Source of the DNA: Anaerolineales bacterium HSG25
GTDB taxonomy: Bacteria; Chloroflexota; Anaerolineae; 4572-78; J111
NCBI GenBank assembly: GCA_030377865.1
Contig: JAUCGA010000005.1
Coordinates: 1 to 64,000, forward strand
Reading direction: 5' to 3'
DNA length: 64,000 bases
Positions 1 through 7,923 of the stretch are shown piece by piece; the first letter of the stretch is position 1; each line of letters begins with the position of its first letter. The notes beneath the pieces were generated by a model, which did no database searches, had not been told where the DNA came from, and saw nothing but the letters and a program-made list of their open reading frames with translations. Both the position numbers and the translations under genes were made by a program.

Positions 1-257
1 CCGCATGCTTTTAGCGGGAATCCACATTCTGCATACAAATGGATGCCCGATAACAACATTCGGGCATGACATTTGGGAGGTTTATTTTCTTGGAGTTACC
101 TTAAGGCAGTTCCAACTTTTAAAACCTCCCAAACTGATTAAATTCTCTATGTCATTCCGCATGCTTTTAGCGGGAATCCACATTCTGCATACAAATGGAT
201 GCCCGATAACAACATTCGGGCATGACATTTGGGAGGTTTATTTTCTTGGAGTTACCT
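1..257. repeat. Tandem duplication with 156-bp period (G-type element ends)
   Basis: Bases 1-101 and 157-257 are identical. Each unit contains a hairpin around GCATGCTTTTAGCGGGAAT and a second around GCCCGA/TCGGGC, and ends in TTTATTTTCTTGGAGTTACC. The stretch 102-156 starts with GGCAGTTCCAAC, the opposite terminus of the G family seen at 39850 and 42855. The layout looks like head-to-tail copies of one palindromic element. Open frames here are accidental. Confidence 0.8.
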
Positions 258-283
258 AAGTACCTTAGATCAAGTCAAGACTT

Positions 284-539
284 GGCTCTTTGGGGTTTTC
301 TGTGCAAACGTGTGGTGGTCAAGATGATGTTGGAGTGCAATGGGTTCAGCCATTGCTTTTGGCAACGGCTAAACCCGTTGCACTCCATTTTCAACATCAA
401 GCTGACCATTACATTTTCTGTGCAAACGTCATGATTGTGTCATTATCTTCCCGCAAGTTTAAACTTGCGGGAAGATGGCCCATCAAAGTATCTAATTTAA
501 GGCGTAGTTTTGAGTTGCACGGAATCTACCAGAGAACCC
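284..539 (+). mobile_element. D-type MITE (138 bp) split by a C-type MITE
   Basis: The interval matches the uninterrupted copy at 39653-39790. It has an imperfect terminal inverted repeat (GGCTCTTTGGGG left, CAGAGAACCC right) and a central hairpin TTCCCGCAAGTTT/AAACTTGCGGGAA. It is flanked by AAGACTT (277-283) and AAGACCT (540-546), a 7-bp target duplication with one change. Removing the 103-bp C insert and its 15-bp duplication leaves exactly 138 bp, the size of the other copy. Confidence 0.88.
311..413 (+). mobile_element. C-type MITE, copy 1 (103 bp, 15-bp target duplication)
   Basis: The element starts TGTGGTGGTCA and ends TGACCATTACA, with roughly 22-bp imperfect inverted ends. Its inner palindrome is GGAGTGCAAtGGGTT/AACCCGTTGCACTCC. 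The sequence TTTTCTGTGCAAACG lies on both sides (296-310 and 414-428), a 15-bp target duplication made inside the D element. Other copies are at 7256, 50813 and 62974. Confidence 0.92.
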
Positions 540-618
540 AAGACCTTACTGAAGGTCTACATGCAATTTGCACACCTGTATTTTGAAAAAATTTAAACCA
601 CGAGTAAGGAGAAGCTAT

Positions 619-2835
619 ATGGTTGCACTAAAGTCAGATGTTACCGTCAAAGATGCTATAAATTATGAGAGTTGGTTGGCTTCCATATCTCCTGGACGTA
701 CCCGAAAAGACATGAAAGTTATTCGTCGGGCTTGTAAGGTGGCTCAAAAAGCGCATGCTACTCAAAAAAGAGCCTCTGGGGAGCCATATTTTCTACACTC
801 ACTTGCTGTTGCCAATATTTTGACCGATTTACGTCTCGACCATGAGACTATCTCCGCGGCCTTACTTCATGATGTTCCTGAAGATACTGAGGTAACGCTA
901 CAGGAGGTTGAGAAGAAGTTCGGCTCAACCATCGCTACCTTGGTCGATGGTGTTACCAAAATGGAGCATATCGGGCAGATGCATGGTCAGTCAGAAAAAA
1001 GCAAAAAAGAACAGGCTAAGGCCGAAACTTTACGAAAAATGATGCTTGCTATGGTGGATGATATTCGGGTAGTGTTGATTAAGCTGGCCGATCGCACGCA
1101 TAATATGCGAACATTAGGCTTTACCAAAGAACATAAACGGAAACGGGTAGCTAGAGAAACAATGGATATTTTTGCTCCTTTAGCTAATCGATTGGGGATC
1201 TGGCAAATTAAATGGGAGCTAGAAGATCGATCTTTTCGTTATTTGGAACCAGAAATATACAAGGAAATTTCTCGATTAGTAGACGAGCGTCGAGTTTTAC
1301 GAGAATCATACCTCAATGATGTGATTGTTTGTTTACGAAAAAAACTCAAAAAAAATGGTGTAAAAGCCAATATTACCGGCCGTCCCAAGCATATTTATAG
1401 TATTTGGAAAAAGATGCGGCGAAAAGAGGTTGATTTTGACCAGATTTATGATGTTCGGGCAGTTCGAGTTATTGTCGAGACTCTTTCAGATTGTTATGCC
1501 ACTTTGGGGGTCGTACATAGTGAATGGCGACCTATTCAGGGTGAATTTGATGATTATATTGCCGCTCCGAAAGACAACATGTACCGTTCTCTTCATACGG
1601 CAGTGATTGGCCCAGCAGGTAATCCGTTAGAAATTCAGATTCGAACCAAAAAAATGCACCAAGATGCTGAATTGGGTGTAGCCGCCCATTGGCGATATAA
1701 GGAAGGAACACGACCCAGCTCCTCGTTTGACCAGAAAATAAGTTGGCTACGGCAACTCATTGACTGGAAAGATGAAGTTGCTACTGCGGCTGACTTTATC
1801 GACAACGTTAAAAATGAAGTATTTCAAGATCGAGTACACGTTTTTACCCCTAAAGGAGACATTAGGGAGTTACCAAGCGGCTCAACGCCCATTGATTTTG
1901 CTTATAACATTCATACCGAAGTGGGGCATCGTTGTCGGGGGGCAAAAGCAAATGGTCGAATTGTTCCCTTAAGTTACAAACTTAAAAATGGGGATAAAAT
2001 AGAAATATTAACCACCAAACGAGGTGGACCAAGTCGAGATTGGTTGAATGTTGATTTTGGCTATCTACGTAGTTCACGAGCAAAATCCAAAGTTCGATAC
2101 TGGTTTAAGCATCAAAATTATGGAGAGAATTTAACCAACGGTCGCTCTATTTTAGAGCGACACCTACAACGATTAGGCTTGCCAAAATCGAACTACGACA
2201 AATTAGCTCGCAAGTTTTCATATCGTAAAATTGACGACTTTTTAGCGGCAATTGGGCATGGTGATGTGACCACTCCCCAGATTGTTACTGCAATTAACGA
2301 CGTGTTTCCTCAAACCTTACCGCTACAAGAACAAGTCAAGAGTCTACCGTCACAAGCTCCAAAATCAACGTCACCGGGAGCCACGCCCGGCGTAACAATC
2401 AATGGAGTTGGTAATTTATTGACCAATATTGCTCAATGTTGTCGCCCTGTGCCGGGTGGTGATGAGATTGTGGGTTACATTACCCGAGGGCGAGGGGTGA
2501 CAATTCATCGTAAAGACTGTACCAACGTGCTACGCCATAATGAAGGTACTTCAGAGCGTTTGATCGAGGTAGAGTGGAATACTGCAAAAGATGCGACCTT
2601 TTCGGCAGATATTGAGATTTTTGCTTTTGATAGAGCATGTTTATTACGTGATGTGACCGCGGTGGTCGCCTCGGAACGGATTAATTTTGTGGCGGCCAAC
2701 GTTGTAACCGATAAACGGAAACATAATGCCATCATTTATGCCACGATTGAAATTACCAACCTAGATCAATTGAGCCGAGTTTTACTCAGTATTGAGCAAG
2801 TTGCCAATGTGGTTAGTGCTCAGCGAAAACATTAA
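619..2835 (+). CDS. rel: Bifunctional (p)ppGpp synthetase/hydrolase (RelA/SpoT family)
   Basis: This 738-aa protein makes and degrades the stringent-response alarmone (p)ppGpp in the cytoplasm. The order is an N-terminal HD hydrolase with an intact HDxxED motif at about residues 84-89, a synthetase domain (RPKHIYSIWKKM near 255, then the PKDNMYRSLHT segment), a TGS domain from about 404 (RVHVFTPKGD) and a C-terminal ACT domain. Both catalytic halves look complete, so a bifunctional enzyme is expected; this follows from family knowledge. The ATG at 619 is preferred to an upstream in-frame start because AAGGAG lies at 606-611. The region upstream consists entirely of inserted elements, so the native promoter may have been displaced or replaced. 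Confidence 0.95.
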   Translation: MVALKSDVTVKDAINYESWLASISPGRTRKDMKVIRRACKVAQKAHATQKRASGEPYFLHSLAVANILTDLRLDHETISAALLHDVPEDTEVTLQEVEKKFGSTIATLVDGVTKMEHIGQMHGQSEKSKKEQAKAETLRKMMLAMVDDIRVVLIKLADRTHNMRTLGFTKEHKRKRVARETMDIFAPLANRLGIWQIKWELEDRSFRYLEPEIYKEISRLVDERRVLRESYLNDVIVCLRKKLKKNGVKANITGRPKHIYSIWKKMRRKEVDFDQIYDVRAVRVIVETLSDCYATLGVVHSEWRPIQGEFDDYIAAPKDNMYRSLHTAVIGPAGNPLEIQIRTKKMHQDAELGVAAHWRYKEGTRPSSSFDQKISWLRQLIDWKDEVATAADFIDNVKNEVFQDRVHVFTPKGDIRELPSGSTPIDFAYNIHTEVGHRCRGAKANGRIVPLSYKLKNGDKIEILTTKRGGPSRDWLNVDFGYLRSSRAKSKVRYWFKHQNYGENLTNGRSILERHLQRLGLPKSNYDKLARKFSYRKIDDFLAAIGHGDVTTPQIVTAINDVFPQTLPLQEQVKSLPSQAPKSTSPGATPGVTINGVGNLLTNIAQCCRPVPGGDEIVGYITRGRGVTIHRKDCTNVLRHNEGTSERLIEVEWNTAKDATFSADIEIFAFDRACLLRDVTAVVASERINFVAANVVTDKRKHNAIIYATIEITNLDQLSRVLLSIEQVANVVSAQRKH

Positions 2836-2879
2836 CTTGGGTTAATTATCCGAAAATTCTATATTTCCATATCAGAATA

Positions 2880-3647
2880 TTACGCTTCATAGACCCGCCC
2901 ATCAGGAAGGGTCGTTCCCTCTAAACTATGCGCGCGTTTATATTGAAGCGGACTAAGCCCCGTTCCAGTCAGGTTGGCCTGTATCAACATGGCTCCACTC
3001 AGGTTTACCTCATCCATTTTAGCCCACTCCAAATTGCTCTCTTTTAAGTACGATTCTTTCAAGTTTGCTCCGCGTAAGTCGGCAACTTTAAGATTTGTAC
3101 CCTCCAAATCAACTCGGTAAAGGATACTTTCCCCCATTCTTGCGCCTCGTAAATTGGCGTGAGGGAATTTACTGCCACTGAGGTTAGCTTGCTCGAAGAT
3201 GGTTTCACGGGCATAAACATCGCTAAAATTGACCTGTTGCAAATTGGCCTTACTCAAATTAGTCCGAAATAGGTTGGCTTTGCTCAAATTCGCCCCACTC
3301 AAATTCGCCCCGCTCAAATCGGCCTCACTCAAATTAACCTCACTTAAATCGGCTTTGGCTAAATCCACCCCTCGCAAATCTTGAGCAGACAGGTCGAAAC
3401 CCCGAAATGTGCCTATTCGGGTTCCTTTGCTCCAATTTAAGACCAGTTGCAATTGCCCTTGCCGACTTTGTCGATCCTCTTCAATGGTGGTAATCGGCTT
3501 GGTTGAGGCTTCGGCCTCGCGAAGCATGTCTCGGCTGACCCCTTCGTGACTATAACCGGGCATCCATTGCCGACAATGTTTGCAAATTAGGGCCTTTACC
3601 CGAATCTCTTCATCGCAGAAAGGACAACGCTTTAGTTGATCGGTCAT
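2880..3647 (-). CDS. Pentapeptide-repeat protein with N-terminal zinc ribbon
   Basis: The 255-aa protein opens with a CPFC-x10-CKHC zinc-ribbon motif. A low-complexity linker follows, then from about residue 85 to 230 an array of A(D/N)LxxxNL units typical of right-handed quadrilateral beta helices. No signal peptide or membrane segment is visible, so it is probably cytoplasmic. AAAGGAG precedes the ATG. Some pentapeptide proteins mimic DNA and protect gyrase, but many have no known role and nothing here specifies one. It lies downstream of pfkB on the same strand, with an E-type element between them. Confidence 0.85.
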   Translation of the reverse strand: MTDQLKRCPFCDEEIRVKALICKHCRQWMPGYSHEGVSRDMLREAEASTKPITTIEEDRQSRQGQLQLVLNWSKGTRIGTFRGFDLSAQDLRGVDLAKADLSEVNLSEADLSGANLSGANLSKANLFRTNLSKANLQQVNFSDVYARETIFEQANLSGSKFPHANLRGARMGESILYRVDLEGTNLKVADLRGANLKESYLKESNLEWAKMDEVNLSGAMLIQANLTGTGLSPLQYKRAHSLEGTTLPDGRVYEA

Positions 3648-3669
3648 AATAATACTCCTTTAGCTATTA

Positions 3670-3762
3670 GACCTATTACGGAGTGCAAAAGCTGATTGCT
3701 TTTGCCAGAAACAACCATGCAAAAGCAATCAGCTTTTGCGCTTCTTTATTCCCGAACAGTTC
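3670..3762 (-). mobile_element. E-type MITE (internally deleted, TA-flanked)
   Basis: The element runs between TA dinucleotides at 3668-3669 and 3763-3764. It contains the E-family hairpin GGAGTGCAAAAGCTGATTGC and the terminal sequence CCCGAACAGTTC. Relative to the full copies at 47726 and 60501, one arm is shortened. It overlaps the 3' end of the PfkB gene. Confidence 0.8.
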
Positions 3763-4717
3763 TATTTGTCGCAGATAGGCGATCATGCAGTGCTTGACGA
3801 TCAATTTCTGACGGTAAAGGCCCAACCGTGGTCAGTTTTAATTCGACCAGTTCGCGGGCAAACCGAGCGCACGTCTCTAGGGGATGCCCGTCTAACATAG
3901 CGACCAAAAATCCGGCCCAATAGGAATCACCTGCGCCAGTCACATCGACCACTTTAATTGGTCTAGCCGGTAGCTGAACGATGATATTACCATCATGCGA
4001 TACGATCGAACCGTCTCCTCCCATGGTTAGCACGACAGTCTCTGGCCCTAATTCATGGAACATTTCGATATATTGTTCGGGGGTATGCCCTGCTCCAAAT
4101 AACCGCTGTGCATCATCTAAAGAGGGTTTGGTGATAGTTGCATACCGATAAATCTCTCGTAACACCTGTTGAGCCTCTTGGTAGTCAGGCCATATTATGG
4201 GGCTGTAATTTGGGTCAAACGAGACGATTTTACCTTGATCTTTGGCTAACCAAAATGCTTTTTTGATGGCCGAACGGCATGGTTCCCGAGACGGCCCCCA
4301 AGTGGAGGCATGCACGACTTTTGCCCGCGAAATCGCATCCACTGCGACCTCTTGAGGAGTCAACTTATAATCTCCATTGCGATATGGTTCAAAGTCGGGT
4401 GTGGCTTGACTACGTGACACAAAAATGAAAGAGGTATGTACCCGATGATCCATGATCATGTAATCGGTATTAACCCCATGATATTGGAGTTCTCCTTTGA
4501 GAAACTGACCGAATACCCCGATTCCTGTTTTGGAAATGATTGCCGATTTACCACCTAGTTTCGAGACATACACCGCGATATTGGCCGGTGAGCCACCTAA
4601 ATATTTACCAAAATTGGCCGCACCGAGTAATCCATTTGTCGTTTCTTCAGTTGATATAAAATCGACCAAGGTTTCGCCAATGGTTAAAACGTCGAATCTT
4701 TTTGAATTTTTTAACAT
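3746..4717 (-). CDS. PfkB-family carbohydrate kinase (fructokinase-like)
   Basis: This cytoplasmic sugar kinase of about 323 aa has the two PfkB signatures: GGSPANIAVYVSKLGG near the N terminus and DVTGAGDSYWAGF near residue 260, whose Asp is the family's catalytic base. It sits beside a GH13-like enzyme on the same strand, which fits use of a sugar released by that enzyme; this is inference. The ATG at 4717 is preferred over the adjacent TTG at 4720. The last codons (RTVRE, then TAA) lie inside an E-type element, so the native C terminus has been replaced. The exact sugar cannot be read from sequence; fructokinase is the likeliest. Confidence 0.88.
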   Translation of the reverse strand: MLKNSKRFDVLTIGETLVDFISTEETTNGLLGAANFGKYLGGSPANIAVYVSKLGGKSAIISKTGIGVFGQFLKGELQYHGVNTDYMIMDHRVHTSFIFVSRSQATPDFEPYRNGDYKLTPQEVAVDAISRAKVVHASTWGPSREPCRSAIKKAFWLAKDQGKIVSFDPNYSPIIWPDYQEAQQVLREIYRYATITKPSLDDAQRLFGAGHTPEQYIEMFHELGPETVVLTMGGDGSIVSHDGNIIVQLPARPIKVVDVTGAGDSYWAGFLVAMLDGHPLETCARFARELVELKLTTVGPLPSEIDRQALHDRLSATNRTVRE

Positions 4718-4736
4718 CAATTATTCTTTTACCTGC

Positions 4737-4939
4737 TAAGAATCGGGATTAAATAAGTTGCACGCTCCAGAGTGGTTCAATCTTAAAGATTGAACCACTC
4801 TCATGACGTAAATATTCAGTGAACTCGCTAGAAAGAGCATCAGAAACCCGATTTCTTTGAGAAATCGGGTTTCTAGGGCGGTTTTACTAAACTTTTACCT
4901 CATGACCAACATGCACAAGTTAATTAATACACATTCCTA
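4737..4939. repeat. O-type palindromic element containing N hairpin and A-type MITE
   Basis: Imperfect inverted ends are AATCGGGATTAAATAAGTTG on the left and ACAAGTTAATTAATACACAT on the right. Inside are the N palindrome (4771-4799, AGTGGTTCAATC paired with GATTGAACCACT) and the A1 insertion. The right terminus supplies the stop codon of the gene ending at 4937. Similar O elements are at 45359-45659 and 49251-49337. Other N hairpins are at 39805-39835, 45596-45626 and 58896-58926. Confidence 0.7.
4808..4898 (+). mobile_element. A-type MITE, copy 1 (91 bp, 8-bp target duplication)
   Basis: The 91-bp element starts GTAAATATTCAGTGAA and ends ACTGAACTTTTAC, with a strong internal hairpin AGAAACCCGATTTC/GAAATCGGGTTTCT. 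CTCATGAC is duplicated at 4800-4807 and 4899-4906. GTAA termini with 8-bp duplications resemble the IS66 family; that assignment is inference. Confidence 0.93.
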
Positions 4940-7060
4940 AATTATATAGACTCGCCCCTCACCAGCGGCGATATGTTTGAGTTTATAGTTCCGTCCGTTA
5001 TATGGGACATGCTGGTCAGTAACCAATATCTGAAAATGGGTCGAAAACTCGAACTTTAGCGTTGAAGCTAGGTCGGCATGTGGCGGAGGAGGAAGGGACA
5101 CATCAAAAATGTCATGCTCCGGGTCGGTGTTGACGACAAAAATGTAGCGCGCTTTAGTACCGGATTGAGTCCAGGCGATAATTTTGCTGGCTCCTGTTGG
5201 GTCAGGATGAACAAGCCACAGGGTCGTTAGCCCCTTGATATGGTCAAAAATCTGGTCAGCATACAACTTAAGACGAGTAAATGCATGATACAACGCTCCA
5301 TTTCGTCCCCATCGATAGGCTCCGTGCGTTGCTTTTTCCCCCTCACTTTCTTGAAAAACGTATAACTTAGTGTAATGTTCATTAGGGGCAGGTTTATAAT
5401 GCCGCTCCCGAGATTCAAAGCCTAACCCCATGTAGCTAGGCATATCGGTCAAAAATAGAGCGATAAACAGCCTAGCCCGATTACCATGTCGATAAAACTC
5501 GTCAAAACGGGGATCATCCTTATCGGCGGTCATGACTGTAAAGTTGGGAACTACTGCCCGCGTGACTGCCAAATCATAATAATGACGCAATTTTTGCAGA
5601 AACAGAGGTGTCCCCACACAAAGCGATTGTAAGTCTCCTAAAGTGGTTTCTGCGTCGGAGGCTTCCAAATGGTCAACCTCATCTCCGTAGGCGATACTGT
5701 CTCGGGGGGCTAGAAATGTTTCGGCGAAATAACCAAAATAGGGCACATTTTTAACTTGCTGAATATAATGTTTAACTGCTTTGAGAGGGTCATAATATTG
5801 GTCTGGATTTTCTGGCACGCCGTTAGGACGCATCTGGACATGAGACATGTCACCTCGCATAAAATCGAAGCCGTACCGATGTTGAACCTGATAATAATGG
5901 TCACACAGATAGTGCCACACCTCCATGCGAGGCGCGGCAAAGTCAATTTCCCAATCGGCATTATTATTATGACGACCATACAATTTATAACGAGTTAACG
6001 GGCCAAACACCCGCGACATGGCTTGAGGCTGTTTGATAAGATAATCTCGCCACTGTTGCCCGTTCTCGTCGATACGTTCTGCTGTGGGACGATGATCAAC
6101 TTTTAAGCCTCGATAGGGTGGTCCCATAGTGGCTGGCACAGGTTCGTAGCCGTGGCTGTGTAGATGTTTGACTAACTGATTACGCCGCTTGGCTCGTCCG
6201 GCAAAATCGTCCGGTTCACCAAACAAAATGCGTAAGCGTTGGGCTTCATCCACCATGTCGGTGAAAAGCTGGTCTATCGACGGAAGCGTTTCCCCAATCA
6301 CCGCAAAATTGTGTGTTTTGAGGAACTGTAAAATGTGGGTCTGTACATCTTCATGCAACGTATCGGCATGGTCAACGATGGTAATATCTTCGCGTTGCAA
6401 CCATTCAAAATATTGGGGATGAGCCAGCACAATCTCAGAATATCGGTCAGTATGGGGAATGACATCCATGCCCACTGTCTTGCCCATTACATGAGCCATA
6501 TTAATAACCGCTTTAAGTTGTTTTTCAACACAGTTAAGGTGAGGGTATAGGTCAGCCAGTTCAGGATTGTAAAATTCAGGGTTAATCTGCCAACTGCTCA
6601 TGCCGTATAAACTGCCGACCACGCCCGGCTCCCAAATTGGCAAAAGATGCACAGAATCTTGGGCGGCAGGAATCGTCAACAAATAGTTGATAATATGCCA
6701 AAAGCTCCTAATAGTACGGACATTAATCCCGACCATGTTGCTCTGTTTGAGCCAACTGCCATCAGAGTTGTTGGCGACAGGAGTAGCGATTTCGGGGGGC
6801 TGGTTGGTCGAAAGTTGGTTGGGGTCGGTATATTCGGCACTTAGGGAGACATCGACCGCGTTACCGAGACGGTCTCGCAGAAGAGAGATGGTCTCAGAAG
6901 GGGATAACTGCATGGCCTGTTCAGGAAGCAGATTTGGTACAAAAGATGTCGTGCCAGTTTGGTAAAAGTTTAGAGAGCGCTGTTTATGGTCGGGGTTTTG
7001 CCACGCGGACAAAAAAGCCTGATAAATTTTGGGAATTTGTGTATGAAGCAACTTCGTCAT
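4937..7060 (-). CDS. GH13-like (alpha-amylase superfamily) glycoside hydrolase or transglycosidase
   Basis: The 707-aa protein shows degenerate versions of the conserved alpha-amylase-fold regions: GMDVIPHTDR near residue 195 (region I), GFDFMRGDMSHV near 400 (region II, with the nucleophile Asp expected here), FAETF near 445 (region III acid/base Glu) and an Asp-rich EVDHLEASDAE segment after it. No signal peptide is seen, so it probably acts in the cytoplasm. Family and order suggest a retaining alpha-glucan or sucrose-type enzyme, and the PfkB kinase downstream fits a fructose- or glucose-releasing reaction. The exact specificity is unknown. The TAG stop lies in the end of an O-type element, so the C terminus may be slightly altered. 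Confidence 0.7.
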   Translation of the reverse strand: MTKLLHTQIPKIYQAFLSAWQNPDHKQRSLNFYQTGTTSFVPNLLPEQAMQLSPSETISLLRDRLGNAVDVSLSAEYTDPNQLSTNQPPEIATPVANNSDGSWLKQSNMVGINVRTIRSFWHIINYLLTIPAAQDSVHLLPIWEPGVVGSLYGMSSWQINPEFYNPELADLYPHLNCVEKQLKAVINMAHVMGKTVGMDVIPHTDRYSEIVLAHPQYFEWLQREDITIVDHADTLHEDVQTHILQFLKTHNFAVIGETLPSIDQLFTDMVDEAQRLRILFGEPDDFAGRAKRRNQLVKHLHSHGYEPVPATMGPPYRGLKVDHRPTAERIDENGQQWRDYLIKQPQAMSRVFGPLTRYKLYGRHNNNADWEIDFAAPRMEVWHYLCDHYYQVQHRYGFDFMRGDMSHVQMRPNGVPENPDQYYDPLKAVKHYIQQVKNVPYFGYFAETFLAPRDSIAYGDEVDHLEASDAETTLGDLQSLCVGTPLFLQKLRHYYDLAVTRAVVPNFTVMTADKDDPRFDEFYRHGNRARLFIALFLTDMPSYMGLGFESRERHYKPAPNEHYTKLYVFQESEGEKATHGAYRWGRNGALYHAFTRLKLYADQIFDHIKGLTTLWLVHPDPTGASKIIAWTQSGTKARYIFVVNTDPEHDIFDVSLPPPPHADLASTLKFEFSTHFQILVTDQHVPYNGRNYKLKHIAAGEGRVYII

Positions 7061-7298
7061 ATTGCACCTACAGGTTAATGTACGCTAAATTAAACGGTAT
7101 AAGGCCATTGTATTGTGTTGCGAGCAGTTTGGCAAATAGTCGGCGAGGCTCATTTTTGTGAGGCCAAGTTTTGAGCCAAGCACGTTTCAGTTTATACTAT
7201 AGGCAGGCGGATCTACAAATTGCAAATTGCCAATCTACAACAAATTGTCTTTTTTTGTGGTGGTCTGGTTGATGTTGAAACGGAGTACAACGGCTTTA

Positions 7299-7396
7299 CA
7301 GTCTTTCAGATAATGATTTTCAATTCAAGACCAACCTTCCCGCAAGTTTTGAACTTGCGGGAAGGTGACAACTGAAAATGTTTATCTGAACAGATT
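7299..7396 (+). mobile_element. B-type MITE, copy 1 (98 bp, TA duplication)
   Basis: The element starts CAGTCTTTCAGATAATGATT, has the hairpin CTTCCCGCAAGTTT/GAACTTGCGGGAAG, and ends near TGTTTATCTGAAC. TA dinucleotides lie at 7297-7298 and 7397-7398. Copies of identical length are at 54567-54664 and 62866-62963. TA duplication suggests mobilisation by an IS630/Tc1-mariner-type transposase. Confidence 0.85.
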
Positions 7397-7441
7397 TAGC
7401 CGTTGCCACAAACAATGGCTAAATCCATTGCGCTCTATATA

Positions 7442-7656
7442 AGTAGTTTTCAGAACTAACTTGTAAAAAACAGAAATGTACCCATAATAGGCGGGTAGCG
7501 CGAAGCCTCCTTGAAGGAGGATATACCCGCCAAATACCCGTTGCGATTACATAATCGCAACGATCAGGAAAACAGGAGTGTCAAAATTGTATTTTGACAG
7601 CAAGAATGGAATTCTTGCACTCCGGGAAAAGTGACAACTTAGAAATGAAAACTACA
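7442..7656 (-). mobile_element. J-type MITE (113 bp) carrying nested K element
   Basis: The ends are AGTAGTTTTCAGAAC and GAAATGAAAACTAC, with TA at 7440-7441 and 7657-7658. The core includes GGAGTGTCAAAATTG and AGAATGGAATTCTTGCACTC. Without K (95 bp) and its 7-bp duplication it is 113 bp, exactly the size of the simple copy at 8972-9084. Confidence 0.88.
7474..7568 (+). mobile_element. K element: 95-bp insert with strong hairpins, 7-bp target duplication
   Basis: The insert is flanked by AAAACAG at 7467-7473 and 7569-7575 and is absent from the J copy at 8972. It folds as GGCGGGTA...TACCCGCC around CCTCCTTGAAGGAGG, then GTTGCGATTacatAATCGCAAC. There are no obvious terminal inverted repeats. 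No second copy was seen in the window. Confidence 0.75.
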
Positions 7657-7740
7657 TATCATCTTGACCACTACATAAATAGTCAAATTTGAGCCTAAAA
7701 CTGGAGAAAAATTGGTTCAACATGGAAATAAAAGATAACT

Positions 7741-7898
7741 GGAGTACGAGCCTTTAGGTTGTAAATATTCAGTGAACTCGCCAGAAAGAGCGTCAGAAAC
7801 CCGATTTCTTTGAGAAATCGGGTTTCTAGGGCGGCATTACTGAACTTTTACTTTAGGTTTGCCTGTTTTGATAAAACAAGCCTAAAGGTTTGGACTCC
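7741..7898 (+). repeat. I-type palindrome interrupted by A-type MITE
   Basis: GGAGTACGAGCCTTTAGG on the left and CCTAAAGGTTTGGACTCC on the right match the perfect palindrome at 12616-12670. The A2 element (7761-7851) has been inserted into its left arm. The FHA gene begins 26 bp downstream. Confidence 0.8.
7761..7851 (+). mobile_element. A-type MITE, copy 2 (91 bp)
   Basis: The termini GTAAATATTCAGTGAA and ACTGAACTTTTAC enclose the same internal hairpin as copy 1. TTTAGGTT is duplicated at 7753-7760 and 7852-7859, inside the I-type palindrome. Confidence 0.92.
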
Positions 7899-7923
7899 AC
7901 CATTAGTTGAGCCAAAAAATTCA

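Larger units (their letters stand above)
7256..7675 (-). mobile_element. C-type MITE, copy 4, carrying nested B, J and K elements
   Basis: The outer ends TGTGGTGGTCTGG and CTTGACCACTACA are C-family termini. Inside are a B element (7299-7396, TA-flanked) and a J element (7442-7656, TA-flanked), and J contains K. Removing B plus TA (100 bp) and J plus TA (217 bp) from 420 bp leaves 103 bp, the exact size of the three simple C copies. The flanking 15-mers (7241-7255 and 7676-7690) match at 10 of 15 positions, like an old decayed duplication. Confidence 0.9.

Noticed and set aside
5-586. Small open frames at the left edge (5-259, 222-434, 290-586)
   Set aside because: They lie wholly in duplicated or inserted palindromic elements, recur wherever those elements occur, and have no ribosome site.
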